Origin: Stenopsyche tienmushanensis
Taxonomy: Eukaryota; Arthropoda; Insecta; Trichoptera; Stenopsychidae
NCBI GenBank assembly: GCA_008973525.1
Contig: WACJ01000527.1
Location: 1,674,001-1,738,000 of the forward strand
Length of the DNA: 64,000 bases
Reading direction: 5' to 3'
Within the stretch, counting starts at the first letter, position 1, and each line of letters opens with the position of its first letter. The translations under genes were made by a program, and so were the position numbers. The notes beneath the pieces are model-generated. The model had not been told where the DNA came from and searched no databases. It saw only the letters and a program-made list of their open reading frames with translations. Below are positions 1 through 12,420 of this stretch, in pieces.

Positions 1-261
1 ATTTCTAATAATTAAGATTTTTTTTCAGATAACTGACCCCCCCCCTCCACTTTATCAGCCTACTTTTTTAGTTTCAATATTTTTTTTAAATTTTGTATAC
101 TCTGGAAATATCTATAAATAACTGATAAAAAAGTTTTTTATCGAACTAAAAAAAGGTAAGTAAATTCATAACCCTCATAAAATAATACATAACTAATGAG
201 TCATCAATAATTAAAGAGAGTAAATAAAAAAAGTTAGAAAACCGGAAAAACCGAAGTCCAG

Positions 262-595
262 TGATTCAGAAAGAGAATTCTTACATGTTGAGCTAGAAGA
301 CAAACGGAAACGAAGAGTCTTGCACGTTGAGTTTGGAGAGAAACAGAGACGAAGAGAGTATCTTGCGTACAACGTACGATTGTTGGTCCAAATTTATCGA
401 CTAATAATGATATGTGAATGATTTCAAGTATATGTTTTATGTGTGTGTGCTATCGACAGCGTTTATTCATTTTTATACAAGCTTCATACACGCTGCGACG
501 GTTCTGACAGATAAGTGGATTTGTACGGGTGATAAGTGGCGGACATACGAATATAGCATCTAAGTTTATGATGATTTAAAATAAGCTCATTCCCA
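262..595 (+). repeat. Dispersed repeat family A, copy 1
   Basis: A degenerate copy of a repeat found at least eight times in this window. Shared landmarks in order are a purine-rich stretch (GTTGAG, GGAGAGA, CAGAGACG), a 'GTACGATTGT' block, 'AAATTTATCGACTAATAATGA', a 'GTGTGCTATCGACAG' block, 'TACAAGCTTCATACACGCTG' and 'GACAGATAAGTGGATTTGTA'. No coding capacity is visible. The element class is not identified; an LTR-type or foldback origin is possible. Confidence 0.75.
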
Positions 596-2405
596 AAGGG
601 TCATTATTGAATTTCAAGAGAGGTATACTCAAAGTCCAGAGCTTTTCAGGCAGAAAAAATTAGAAAAGTATGTCATAATATTAAAGAAATGTATAGTCCT
701 AAGGTGAAATGACTGCTCATGGTACGCAAGCCAGATGCTGAATTTATCTCAAAATAAAAGCGAAAAACTAAGACTTTAGGTAAAATAAGATTAACGAAAG
801 GAAAAACTATAAACGTGCAGTTTTCATTTAAATTTTGATTTTTTTAATTTTGCGCGCACTCGGTACAGATAGTGTTAAAAATGATGTGAAAATCATGGTC
901 GAACATCGTGACGATATGGCGTTATCATGTGTCAAATTTGAAATTTATTTTGGTTATAAACGCAACACTGCATCGCATAACGAACGAACACAAATCAACG
1001 ACGAAGCATTTTCATAATTAACATGCTATCGTAAATTATTATATTACTGAAAACCCCCGTATAACACGGCAAGCATTCAAGTGTTACAACAGGGAATAAT
1101 TGCATTGAATTATAAAGAAGCCACTTCCATCTGTGTGTGTTTATATGCAGCTTAAAATAACCACTAGACCGGTAGCAAGCACATTTTATTATATATTACA
1201 CAATACACAGCGCAATATATTAGCTAACAATTTCCGTTATTTCGAGGGGAGGGATTGATTGTATATTGTATTTAACGGCATTATGTCACAGATTTAAAAA
1301 CGCACAAAAATAGAGACCACTGACACAAATCGTTTGTGCCCATGTCGAATTTACAAATCGATTTAATACTTCGAGCCATCTTTTCTCACGCAGATTTTGA
1401 ATACATAATGGTGGCAATAAAAAGCACCATGGATAACTTTGCATCCAACTACCGGGGTCCTAAATAGGTTAATTGTGAGCTCGCTATTATGAAATTACCA
1501 GCTTCAGTCACTAGACATCGTCGGGTCGCTTAATGATCTCTAATACGAACCTAATTAGATATGAGAGAAATCCGATATTTGAATGATCTTTGTGTGCCAT
1601 TATCTTACATAAACGTACATTTCCTGAATAAATTATTATGCAGAGAATTTATTTCATAAAAAAGTGTCCATTGCTTGAAAGGGGGATTATATAATGGCAA
1701 TAAAATACGCTTGTATATTAATATAAAATATTCGAATTTATTAGATATATTTTGTTAAGAGCAAAGCAAAAAAATAAACTACATTCTAAAGACGAGTATT
1801 TTTTTGTTATGATAGCATGTTATTTGTATTTACAATGCAAAAAATGAAATCCAAACGAAAGTCCAGATATCCCCCTTTTAAAAATGTATTTTGATAATCA
1901 CAGGGTATTGATGTTGCAGAATTACGATGATTGATTTGTCCGGAAGACTCGACCCGCCAAAAATGATACTAATCAGAGAAAAGCGGCCGTAAAAAACGAA
2001 TTGAGAAAACATGATCGTGTTTCACGCTGTTTTGGCCGGAAACGTTTAATTATCTTCGCGGCGACTGTCGGGGGCTTCCTGTTAGACTTGTTAGATGGCA
2101 ATTTTATGAACCTGAAGCATCATGATATGCGATTCATCTGCTCGTTTGTTATTTAACATCGTCTTTAGCGCTCAATTATGATATAATTTCTGGGTTATAC
2201 ACGAGTTCGACATACAGTTAATTACAGCCTCTCTGGAATGGTCGTTGAGGTAGAAAAACCGCACTTAATGTGTTAATAACGTTTGTCTATTTCATTGTCA
2301 TGATCATGGATAGGTGTGTCAATTTGACATTTAAAAAAATATTCTATTTCGTTATAACCATGTTCTTCGTGTACTTATAACACCATACCGTGTAATAAAT
2401 CAGTT
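596..2405. other. Gene-free AT-rich stretch
   Basis: Only short ORFs (60 codons or fewer) with no recognisable protein similarity. I see no RNA gene and no clear element ends. Confidence 0.6.
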
Positions 2406-2409
2406 AATC

Positions 2410-2535
2410 CTTTCGAACCGGAGAGCAGACATGCTACGTTCTAATGTAAATCCACTTTTCTGTCAGCTCCGCCGCATCGTGTAACAAGCTCAATAAAAGA
2501 ACCTTAACACTGTTGATAGCACACAATATTCCTAG
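2410..2535 (-). repeat. Repeat family A, partial copy, reverse
   Basis: Read on the minus strand it contains the 'GTGTGCTATCAACAG' block, a degenerate CGCTG-type block and a 'GACAGAAAAGTGGATTTACA' block in the same order as the copy at 262-595. It is a truncated copy. Confidence 0.65.
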
Positions 2536-2605
2536 TCTATATACTAAGCTGTTTTTATAATATATACTAAGTATGTTCAGGTATGGCAGTTGATCTCGAG
2601 GCGCT

Positions 2606-2690
2606 CATTCGTCATATCAGCGGTCCGAAAAGCGGACCGATTGAGCATACGATCCTTATGGCCACTCCGTCCTCTTTTAGTGCTTTTTGC
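2606..2690 (+). repeat. Hairpin-bearing short repeat
   Basis: Contains a perfect 7-bp-stem hairpin (CGGTCCG, AAAAG loop, CGGACCG), followed by 'CCTTATGG' and 'CTCCGTCCTCTTTTAG'. The same module occurs in reverse orientation at 14320-14405. No CTRR motif follows closely, so a Helitron 3' end is not supported. Class unknown. Confidence 0.6.
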
Positions 2691-3404
2691 AGCATAGAAA
2701 CATAGCGTCTAGAAACTTTCTATCATAGTTACATAAAACAGTAACCGCCATCTATACATTGGGTTGGGTACTTTTGGGACTACCTTTGTATATTATTTTA
2801 AAACATACATTATAATATTATTAGTTAACTTTAAAAGATAAATTTGATTTTCGGGGCGGAGGGGAGGCGATAAGTTAGATACTTGCCACGGACGCTTCAT
2901 ACACTAGTTACGGCTTTGCTGTCAACCCTTGCGAAAAGTGCTAACGGCGATATATCGTTGTGTGCGCGATGGCGTCTTATCAAATTGCCTTACTAAATCC
3001 AGTTATTCATAGATGTTCAGCTCTATCAATTGTTTCAGTATTTTTTTCAGGGGCATGAAATAGAAATAAACTGAAATCGAGACGATCGATCTTAAATTTC
3101 TTAGCCAATATAAGCATTGTTGAGTTCTAATTATGGATCCTTTGCCAAAACATTTTGCATCTGTTTTTGCACTTATATAAAGTTTATTGAAAAACTATCC
3201 CAAAAATTCAATCATGCAAAAAAAGGTGCGATATTTTAAATATACCTTTCAATTCTCTAACTTTCAATTTTCTAATTCAAACTTATCTTATCGGCAACCG
3301 AAAGGATTTTTTCGAGAAGCAGGCTCAATAAAAACGAAATTACGGCCAAGTTTAATCTCTTGATGAGTACAGTCGCGTATTTGCGATCGAATTCCAGTGA
3401 TTTA

Positions 3405-4110
3405 GATTTAGAAAAAGCATTATTACACGTTGAATTCGGGGAGAGACAGAATCGGAGAGAGTGAATTTCGTACATCGTATGATTGTATAGATCAAAAATC
3501 CAAATTTATCGACTAACTAGCTGGTATCCGGTGCATTGCTGCCACAAAAGTAATAATTCTAAAAATATCGTTTGAAATTTGAAAAATTTATCTTGTTTAA
3601 TTAGGAATGATAGAAATAATGAAATTTATTTTGTTTTATTGGTTTTATTATAAATATGAACAAACAAACAAACATTGATTTTTATTTATAAGCTATATTA
3701 TTTGAAAAAGTGTAAAAAATAAGTTGGCAAAGTTTTATTGCAATCGAATAAACGGTATATCAGCGCATTAAATACGAACAAACAAACATTATTTTTTATA
3801 TATTAGACTATGCTTATGTTACTCGCAAAATCTTTAGCAATAAGTGGACGAAGTTTTATCGCAATCCGATGAACGGTATGGTCGCGCATTTCGAACGAAC
3901 AAAGCCGAATTCATTTTTATATATTAGAAAATAATGATAGCCCAAATTAATCAATTTCAAGTGCATTGTTTATGTTTACGCTAAGAAATTAAGGAATATT
4001 GTGTGCAATCGACAGTATTTATTTATTGATATACAAGTTTCATACACGCTGCGCGGTCCTGATAGATAAATGGATTTGTACGGACGATAATTGGCGAACA
4101 TAAAAAAATT
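3405..4110 (+). repeat. Repeat family A copy interrupted by another repeat
   Basis: The 5' half (about 3405-3530: GAGAGACAGAATCGGAGAGAG, GTATGATTGTATAG, AAATTTATCGACTAA) and the 3' half (about 3940-4110: the 'GTGTGCAATCGACAG' block, 'CATACACGCTG', 'TGGATTTGTACGGACGATAA') match the other family A copies. They are separated by the block at 3640-3930, which appears to be a later insertion. Confidence 0.65.
3640..3930 (-). repeat. Tandem 'TCTAATATATAAAAAT' repeat, about two units
   Basis: On the minus strand each unit starts with 'TCTAATATATAAAAAT', then a GTTTGTTCGTATT stretch, then 'ACCGTTCATCGGATTGCGAT' and 'AAAACTT'. Units are roughly 125 bp. The same unit is tandemly repeated in the DDA1 intron at 16770-17000 and 17710-17935. 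It is non-coding. Confidence 0.7.
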
Positions 4111-4229
4111 AACAAAAGGTTAAAAGTAGAAACGCTCAATGCACTTTTATTTTCGGAATGGAAATAAAATTCTGATCTTTTTGATTTTGTTTGACCTATA
4201 AATTTAACTTGATTTCATGGCATTGTTTG

Positions 4230-4435
4230 CATGAAAACGCGTTGCGCAACAGAGGATGCTATTTTTCGCCTTCTATCTTCAGTGACGGGATAAAGAAGCT
4301 TCCTATACGATGGAACAAATGTATTTATAATGAAGGGAAATTTATAGAAAAATAAGATAATCCATTTGTATTTTTAAATATTATTAATAAATTTGTACAG
4401 ATAAATTCCGGGTTATATTTGAATCACCCTAGTAC
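4230..4435 (+). repeat. Dispersed repeat B, copy 1
   Basis: Shares 'GCGTTGCGCAAC', 'TAATGAAGGGAA', 'AATAAATTTGTACAG' and 'ATTCCGGG' with 6520-6690, in the same order and orientation. No ORF. Class unknown. Confidence 0.65.
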
Positions 4436-5385
4436 ATATTCGTTATTCGAATAGTTGTTATTACGAGTATTTGGGACCCTTAGTCAAGTCTTGTGTGATC
4501 GCTTCTATACTCGCAATGTAACCTTAACTTATTCTTACAAATTATAGAATTTTTTAGAACATTTAGATTTTGGAAATTCAACTATCCAGTTCAATGAGTA
4601 CAAAACGATGTAAAAGGCAATGACTATGTATATATATTGTTATCATTGTGGAATTTTTCGACTATCATCTTTCAGTTCATGTATCATAGGTCATTATTAT
4701 CGACGTTTTTCAATACTTGTTCATCTGTGAGATAGAAATCATCATAAGCTGCGTTTTAAATATCGAAAATTAATTGGCAGCTTATCCTATTATAATATTT
4801 AATTTACAGTAGTAGGCTCGTTTTTTTATGGTAGACTTGAGACTCAGTAGTAGATCTCATGACTTTCTTATTAATATGTCCATTTGAATGAATATCTTCA
4901 GAGACAATGTCGCTAATTATGTGACTTCCGTAAAATCTCGATTTAAATGACGTGAAAGTAACGAGTGCATTTTGAGAACCTTGAGGGGTACTTGATGATG
5001 ATTTCTAATATGCTGGAAAATCGCGGAGTGATGAATTGTTCTTTGAGACTTTCACTCAAAATTACATTCAACATAAATCATAACAATGAGGCTCAATGAA
5101 TATAGTAAACATATCAGAGATGCGTCGAATTGCCGCTTTTTTATCTATTCTTTAATTAAAAAAATGAGGCGATAATGTCAGCAATGAATATATAAATTGT
5201 GGATTATTAATGTGCGTCATTATTTATGCAATTATTATGCATGCTAATTGGATGCGCTTAAGAAGGGAACTCTTTGTAATTTACATTTGGAGGTCTGCTT
5301 GTTTATTTTCACAGTGGATGTTTTTTTGATACATTTCAAAGTTGCATTGAAATGTGCCAATCCTTAGCGAACGACTTAGTTGTTC
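4436..5385. other. Gene-free AT-rich stretch
   Basis: No recognisable coding or RNA feature, and no repeat that I can match elsewhere in the window. Confidence 0.55.
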
Positions 5386-5389
5386 GAAA

Positions 5390-5980
5390 CTCGACGAAGA
5401 TCGTCGGATTGTCCAATTTGTCGGACTATAGAGTACTGCCCCCGACCCCTTGTAGTCCGGATTTTTTTTAGAATTATGAAAATGCTGAGATATACATAGA
5501 TAATACAATGTTTCATATTATAAATAAAACCTGTTACCGTCATTAAATGTATTCCACGATGATTTTTGAAGCGTTTTAACTATCCCTTGTTAGTTACAAA
5601 GTCTACTTTTTTGTTATCTCCATATAAAACAAATTTGCTTTTATGACAGAAATAGGTGTATGCTTGTTTCTTTTTTAAAGAAAGCTTTTAGTTTAGCTTT
5701 CTTGAAAGTTTGCCTCTTGCCTAGCCCACAATCAATGGTGGAAGTGAATTTTTGCGAAATGTTCTCAGCGTTCTTTTTTGTATCATAAATTATGGATTAT
5801 CTTACGCCGTACTCCAACTTACAAACAGATTTATTACGATTTAGGCGGTTCAGAATCACAATTTTGCATTTTTTACATTGACAAAGCTTTGTCGTACATA
5901 TGTACTATACTTTTATTAGGATGTCGGACTACAGGCCCCGCCAGGTAAGACCGGAGCCGGATTACCGTGGGTCTGCTGTA
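5390..5980 (-). mobile_element. pogo/Tigger-like element, degenerate
   Basis: The right edge reads on the minus strand as 'CAGCAGACCCACGGTAATCC' and continues into 'TGTAGTCCGACATCC'. The same end occurs near 50812. Internal sequence 5816-5920 ('TTTATTACGATTTAGGC', 'TTTTGCATTTTTTACATTGAC', 'GTACATATGTACTATACTT') is shared with 50650-50760. A 'TTGTAGTCCGGA' motif near 5452 recurs near 7773. The assignment to the pogo/Tigger group rests on resemblance to the end at 31143, which accompanies a pogo-type transposase fragment. No intact transposase remains. Confidence 0.55.
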
Positions 5981-6519
5981 ATAATAAACCAGGGTTAAGG
6001 TTAGGCGATGATAGTAATCTGAAAATTGAAGTCTAACTATATAGAAAATATATGTGAAAAGATAAGCTAAAAAAATACGTTGATAAGAATATTTTCTAAA
6101 GTATTGATATAACAGGACAGGAGGTAAAGATCAAATGAATACAATCAAATAAATTCTGGATAAGAATGTCATATGTTATGTTAACACAAAGATCAAGCAA
6201 ACTCTCTTTTTAACGGTTTTATCGGTTTTCGGTTCAGTATCGGTTCAAAGCCATGTCATATGAATAAATATAATAATTTATTTACAGATTTACCGATATA
6301 TAAGAGCATTCAACGTCTATCTGTCATGTAGGAAATCAATCAATAAAATATATTTCGATTCCAGAAATACCGTAGCCAACACTTTTTCAGCAAATTATTT
6401 CATGAATTTCAGGCATTTTTTGGGCATAATCAAACATTTGAGGTTTAGTTGGAGTAGTATCACTAAACTGTGTCTCAAGTCTTATCAAAATTTCACCTGA
6501 TTTCACGCCATCGTTTACG

Positions 6520-6690
6520 AGAAAACGAATAATTACGCGTTGCGCAACAAAAGATTCTACTTCTCGCTGATTTTTTTTTATCTAATGAAGGGAATCTTGT
6601 AGAAATAATAGATACTCCATTTATATATTTATACATCGATAATAAATTTGTACAGCGAAATTCCGGGCTATATTCGAATCACCCTCGTAA
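6520..6690 (+). repeat. Dispersed repeat B, copy 2
   Basis: Same-orientation match to 4230-4435, sharing 'GCGTTGCGCAAC', 'TAATGAAGGGAA', 'AATAAATTTGTACAG' and 'ATTCCGGG'. It carries independent small indels, so this is an old duplication or a second insertion. Confidence 0.65.
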
Positions 6691-7765
6691 GTTGATCCGA
6701 TCTAAAAAAATCTGGATAAATCATTAGTTTTGATTTCATTAAATTTAATTTCATACTATTTTCCAACTTATTAAATTTAAAAGCTAAGACCTCATGGCTG
6801 CATATCGCGCTGTTAAGACATCTGTCACTTGGAATTTTGCAAGCGCGCGCTTTAAATGCGAATTTGAATTGCGGCGCAGAGTCTACCCCATGCTCGTGCT
6901 TTTAATCTCTTCGTCGGTGCTATTAAAACGAAGATGGAGCTATTATCTGCTCGATCGATCGAGCATCTAATTATTGACGATATGTCTGAATACACGGTAA
7001 AAGTTATCCGATTAAGTCTAATATTGCTCTGTGAGGCGCTGATTAGTATATGTACGAATAAATAAACGGCCGAACAGGTTGCAAAAGTCTTCGAAAGTTG
7101 TATACAATGTTCACGTTTGCGAGTGGGCACTCGTAAGTTCTAGAGCTGGAGGTGTAGTGGCCCCAGCGCAAGTAGAGCGTCCCACATCGGCACGAACTAC
7201 TTTCTTCAGAAAGATACTGCAGACCATCTTCGCCACGGATGACCACAGCATCCATCTATAGATGGTTCCTTAGAAAATCCTTCGATTCTATTCAGTTGAT
7301 TGACAAATATTTTTTTGCATTCCTAATACAATTTCAAGATTCATAAATACTTTATTTTATGCTATCTCCATAGGAGACTTTTCTAAGGAAATAATTTTTC
7401 AGTGGTGGTTTTCCATTGCCTTCTACATGTGATTACTTTAGGAGAGGATTATTTGAATAAGAACTTCAATTAGGAGACGAATGAACTTATGAACGTTGCG
7501 AATCTAATCATTCACAAATGGCCCTGCCTGACATTATTTAGTTTGGGGGAATGAAAATATTAATATATTTTACCTGATTCTAAAAATCCAACAAAAAAAT
7601 GAATTTTATAAAACATCATAACTCAACAAATTAACGTATTAAAACTAAATTTAGAATGTATCATATAGTTTGTTTTAAAATTTTATAATTGTAAAATTAG
7701 TGAATATCAAGCTGTGGCTAGCATACCAATGAAAACTTTTTTTTTTTAAATTTAAACAATTCAAA
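6691..7765. other. Gene-free stretch with a GC-elevated patch
   Basis: The part from about 6830 to 7260 is visibly richer in G and C than its surroundings. It has overlapping short ORFs on both strands (70-92 codons). None resembles a protein I know and no convincing splice structure links them. Confidence 0.45.
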
Positions 7766-8150
7766 TAATCCCTTGTAGTCCGGAATTTTTTGAAAAAGAA
7801 TACTTGTAATTCGAAAAAATATGAAAATTATGAGATTTACATAGACAACATCAGGTTTCATATTATCTACTTGTAAAACAACTTTGCTTTCGTGACCAAT
7901 AAGGGCCCAGAAATAGGTGCATGCTTGTTTCTTTCCTGAAGAAACCACTCCAAGTCTTCACCAAATCTTCCTCTACCTCTAGATGCTTAGCTTTCAAAAA
8001 GTCTACATCTTTCTTGAGAGTCTTATAAAAACCTACAGTCAATGGTGTAGTCGAACTTTTGAATGTTTTCGCGGTACATATGTAATTTGCTTGTATAGGG
8101 ATGTCGGACTATAGGGGGCGCCGGATTATACTGGGGCCAGATTACCTATT
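7766..8150 (-). mobile_element. pogo/Tigger-like element, second degenerate copy
   Basis: Bounded by 'CCTTGTAGTCCGGAA' near 7770 and by 'GGGATGTCGGACTATAG', 'GGCGCCGGATTA', 'GGGGCCAGATTACC' near 8098-8150. These motifs are shared with the elements at 5390-5980 and 50590-50812. The terminal CAGCAG motif is lost here and there is no intact ORF. Confidence 0.5.
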
Positions 8151-10230
8151 CTATTAATATAAATCTATTATATTAATAAAAAGGGTCTCTCTATTTGTAT
8201 GTCAAAATGCACAAAAATAATTTGTTTGGAAAAATATGTGCATACAAATTTTAAACTGCCATCTTTACACGAAAACAGTTCTTTTTGTGATCCTTTAAAA
8301 CCATATTATTTAAATTTTTATTAATGGTATATATACAGTGTGTTTTTTTTTTAAAGCCACCAAAATCTTCTTCATGATATCCACTGTGATGTATATAACT
8401 GGACGTCGTGTATTCAAGGAAGTCCTTTTTAGTAAAATCAGCATGATTGTTTCGAGTAGTTTTTTTTGATAGCTTTCCAAGGAAAGAAAAGAAAACCATA
8501 TAAATTTCTTAATGCGATGGCTGTAGAAGCATCTTTTGATACATTCACCTCGATAGCCCGCTGGGTGAGCATCTGAATTATATACTCACTAGAAGGATAT
8601 TGGAAAAAAAATTGTAAGCTTCTTTTAAATATCAAATTGATCTTTTCAATCATGTATTGGATATGACTGTGTTCCAATAGGGTTGTTCTTCAATCTATGT
8701 GTTTAGGCTGGAAGAAAAGTACTTTGTAGTCAGACGATAATGTTGCTATACATAGGATCTTATAAATTAGGACGCTTGATTTTTAAATGTAAATAAAACA
8801 AGTTGTGTGTAAGATATTCACCCTTTTTTTGAAGAAAATTGAAAGCATATTTTATGGAATTGAGTATGGAATATAACGTCGTTCAAATGTCTGTCGCGAC
8901 TTTGCTTGGTGGCACGTATTCGGGAGGTCCAATTTTCGACGACTTTGTCGTATACATTTGGCTGAATTTGCAGGATTGTTTGTCGTTTTATTATATTTTG
9001 TCATATTCATTTCAAGCTCATGCATATCTTCGAGTCGATGGAGCGACTTAATAGTTCAAATGGAAAGCTTCCGATGTGATTTTTAATTCTTCAGCTCCAC
9101 AGAATGTCATAACGCTATTTGTAAAAATCGTCAGACTTCACAGCTCATAAAGATTGGTAATCTTTCGCAAATGAGATAAATATTTCTTCATAACCAGTGA
9201 CCAGGGAAGTCTGCGGTCTTCATAACGGATGCAGTCCGTAAAGAATTGCGTGCAACCTGTAAAATGACCTTCTTGAGATCGAAAACTCAAACTATAAAAA
9301 TTAACAGCATTCGTTCATACGGAGTGTCTCAAAAATAACCGGCTTTTGTATGCAACAGGATATTTAATCATGAGAACAAGGACCATAACTCTGCAGCTTG
9401 AATGCATTTTCAAGCATTTTTCTGCTTTTTTGGAGCATCTTGGACGCAAATCAAATGATCGTTCATTTCACGTGCTTCAATGCATGATGGTGTTTGTCAA
9501 TTTGGATTTTGAACATTTTTCTGAATCGCTCGACTTTCTACGCATGGGAAGGGCCTTCACGTATTTAAATCACATTGATAAATTTTTCAGGTATATTTTT
9601 GACTGAATAAATACTGATGGCTTTATTATAGCACATCGATAAATTCACGAGCGGCAACTCGATTATAGTCGGCGAAGAGCACGTATTTGACGGTTGGTAT
9701 TTGAAAATTACTTTCTCGAAATGCTTCAGATGTCAGTGTGTGTTTTCAATGGACACACGACATTTGGAGCATCCAAATGACATGTTAGTCGATGGTTTTG
9801 TTTGCATATTTCTAATGATATCAAGCCATCGTCACGCGAACCCGTGCACGGAATACTAACCGAACCCTGGACTGTGATTTCGAAATCCTCAACCATGCTC
9901 AGCTCAAAACTAACACGAAACCATCAGTATTCTATTAAGCTTTAGCAGAGAAGAAACCAATTTTCAACATCAATTTTAACAAATCCCACAAATGGATATC
10001 TACGGGACTTATTACAGCATCAACCTGGAAAAGCTCTGGAAGAACACGTTGGAGATAGGAGTTCGAAGAAGAATATTTGGAAGTATTTATAAGAGTCAAA
10101 TAGGAAGATGCCTTTTCCTATATAATCTACTCCCCGATCATCAGAGATGCTAGTAGATTGGAACGCGCATATCCTTGGAAAGATGAAATTATGGTAATCG
10201 ACACCACTGATGCTGTTGGTTTTATATTAT
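8151..10230. other. Gene-free AT-rich stretch with unrecognised ORFs
   Basis: Contains short ORFs on the minus strand at 8251-8499 and 8438-8677, and on the plus strand at 8839-9051 and 9346-9606 (70-86 codons). I cannot relate any to a known family, and they lack flanking exons. They may be chance ORFs or eroded transposon pieces. Confidence 0.45.
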
Positions 10231-10234
10231 ATAT

Positions 10235-10560
10235 AACTAGCGAGTACCCGGCATGCGTTGCAATGTCACACGCGCTTAATAATTGATTGAAAAGAAACGC
10301 AGTAGCGCAGCTATGTGATTTATTGCTTCAGGCCACGTGTAGCGCAGACTAAAAGGCTAGGATCTAAAACATGCGTACACTCGATTTCGTCTCGAAGATC
10401 GATTGCCTCTTTCTCTCCTTTGAGCGAAGCTCAACCGTCGTATTGAGCGCATCCTTTCCCTCCCTGTCCTCGCGGCCCCACTTCACTTCACCAGACAAAT
10501 ATGCGCCAACATGGTGCATCCACTAAATGTCTCGCAAAACAAAATGCATACAGAAACAAT
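10235..10560 (+). repeat. Dispersed repeat C
   Basis: Begins near 'GCGAGTACCCGGCATGCG' and includes 'GAAACGCAGTA', 'TTATTGCTTCAGG' and 'ACGTGTAGCGC', then 'CAACATGGTGCATCCA'. The same landmarks appear on the opposite strand at about 17025-17170 inside the DDA1 intron. Non-coding, class unknown. Confidence 0.6.
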
Positions 10561-10744
10561 ACTTGTTCTATTTCATAAATGTTCACAGAGATGCGTATAA
10601 TAGCTCCTTTTATGAAAATACTAATTGTATGATGGTATCTAATAAAAGTGAAACTTTTTAGTTTCTAGGAAAAGGTAATTTTATGCATAGATTTTTTTTC
10701 TATTTGTTAACCCCTAAAAGAGTACTATACCAGCGCCTGGGACT

Positions 10745-11225
10745 CCCCTCTACTATTCAGAAAAATTACTCTTGTACATTGAGCTCGGAGACAGACAGAG
10801 ACAGAGAGAGAACGTAGTGCAGTTCGGGAGACAGAGACGGAGAGCTTCCCCGCATACATCGCACGATTGTATAGATCGTTAGCCCAAATATATCGAATAA
10901 TAATGATTTCGATTTCAAGTTTGTTATTTATTTACTTAAAGAAATTACCGAATATTGTGTGCTATCGACAGTGTTTATTTATTTAATTGCTTCCTGTTCG
11001 TCGCTGCTTGTTGAATGAGTATTTGTCCGATTATCATTTCTTTCTAAAGCAGGAACAAATGAATCGATTTCTTGTGTATTGTTTATGTAAAAAAATTACG
11101 TGGTCTTGTATGCTATCAACAGTGCTTATTTACAATTGACTCTGCCTCGAATTGAAGATTGTCTTACGCTGATAGGAGCTGACGGAAAGTAATCGGCGTA
11201 AAGCGATTACGGCATCAACGACATT
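10745..11225 (+). repeat. Repeat family A, long copy
   Basis: One of the better-preserved copies. It has the purine-rich AGACAGAGAGAGA block, 'CGCACGATTGTATAGATCGT', 'GTGTGCTATCGACAGTG', and a 3' part ('CTCGAATTGAAGATTGTC', 'GATAGGAGCTGAC', 'AAAGCGATTACGGCATCAAC') that closely matches both inverted-repeat arms at 36160-36640 and 36890-37385. Confidence 0.75.
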
Positions 11226-11559
11226 GCTAGCTAAAAGATGTGGCTGTGTGTTGTATAATATATAATAAAATAGGCTCGCTATTGATGTAGTGGTTGCTTT
11301 ATGCTACGCACAAAATCACATAGTAGAGGTGGCACGGCGCATGCATGTTGCGTTTCTATTGTGTAGTGACACAGATAGGGAAATACTACAAACAATTTGA
11401 ACAAATTTTCAAATCTCTCCAGTACCAAATATTAGGTACCAATTTAGGAATCATGGATATATACGACAAAACATCGATCGTTAGCTTCATTATAGCCCTT
11501 CATCTTATTTGAGCAGATCATTTTATACGAATGCAGAGTTTCTCATGTCCTCTTAGATT

Positions 11560-12060
11560 CACGTTTAAATATCAGCAATCCTGTCAGAATCGAATGGGAG
11601 CTTCACTCTACTGTGAAATCCTAGAGAGAGGGGATCAACCCTACGCCTGTGGGTAACAGTCGAACCCTTGGGATAACGATGCAGAGTAGAAGTGGGCGTA
11701 AGCAGGCTCGTCGGTTTACTAAACGCTGCTAAGGTAGCCCAGCTAAGATGAGTTGGGTGCGCAACTTACCCTGTGCTCGTGTACCCGTAAAGTGGAATGT
11801 GGAATTGCCGATCTCTTTTTGGAGGACACGAAGTGAAAGGGGTAGATGTCTGGAAGCTCTGTGTGTAGCGTTTCCTCGGGGATCAAACAGAGGTGGAAGA
11901 CACTCCTGTATGGCTAGTCCGAGGGCACTCCAACATGGACTCTGTCTAAAAAAAGACCAAATATCACTAAGTCGCTGTCTATGTTGGGATGCTTTAGTTA
12001 ACAAGATCATCGGACGCTAAAGACAGGCGTAAATGGTGGAGTGTCTAGTAATAAGCACAT
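11560..12060. other. Unidentified GC-elevated island
   Basis: Base composition here is near balanced against a strongly AT-rich background. ORFs of about 90 codons run on both strands at 11748-12020 (+) and 11729-12010 (-). I compared it mentally with 28S rRNA and found no convincing match. Neither ORF resembles a family I recognise. It may be part of an unknown transposable element or an old gene fragment. Confidence 0.35.
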
Positions 12061-12268
12061 TTTTCGTAGTTATTTTTGGATTATATCTTGGGTGGTTCAC
12101 TTGTTGGAATCCATATTAGCCAATGATAGCCTGATTTTGGGCAAATATGTTCACTGGTGTGTTGTTACATAGGAGCAGACTTATTTTGATAAATTTCCTT
12201 TATATCCGTTTGATGTCTTCTCCTTAAGAAGTAATTGTGTAGGAATAAGACTTTTATATTTTATCATT

Positions 12269-12420
12269 AACCTTTCCTTACCGGTGATGTATTTCGTACA
12301 ATTTTATAACTTTACAAAAATTGTTCCATTTAAACTTCAACTATAGTCAATAAAAGTAATAGTGGTGTACCAAATACATATCATCGGTGGATATTTTTAG
12401 CACAGTAAGGGAAAGGATAA
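12269..12420. mobile_element. Miniature element with TTAA-type ends
   Basis: Left end 'TTAACCTTTCCTTACCGG', right end 'GTAAGGGAAAGGATAA', an imperfect inverted repeat of about 16 bp. The TTAA at the edge resembles piggyBac-type target sites. Similar ends occur at 13781 (TTAACCTTTCCTTTAC) and, inverted, near 53230-53263. About 150 bp long with no coding capacity. Confidence 0.5.

Noticed and set aside
2606..2690. Helitron 3' end
   Set aside because: The hairpin is good, but no CTRR terminus follows at the expected short distance in either copy.
11560..12060. Ribosomal RNA fragment
   Set aside because: Short words such as 'CTAAGGTAGCC' recall 28S rRNA, but the flanking sequence does not match the rDNA core that I know.
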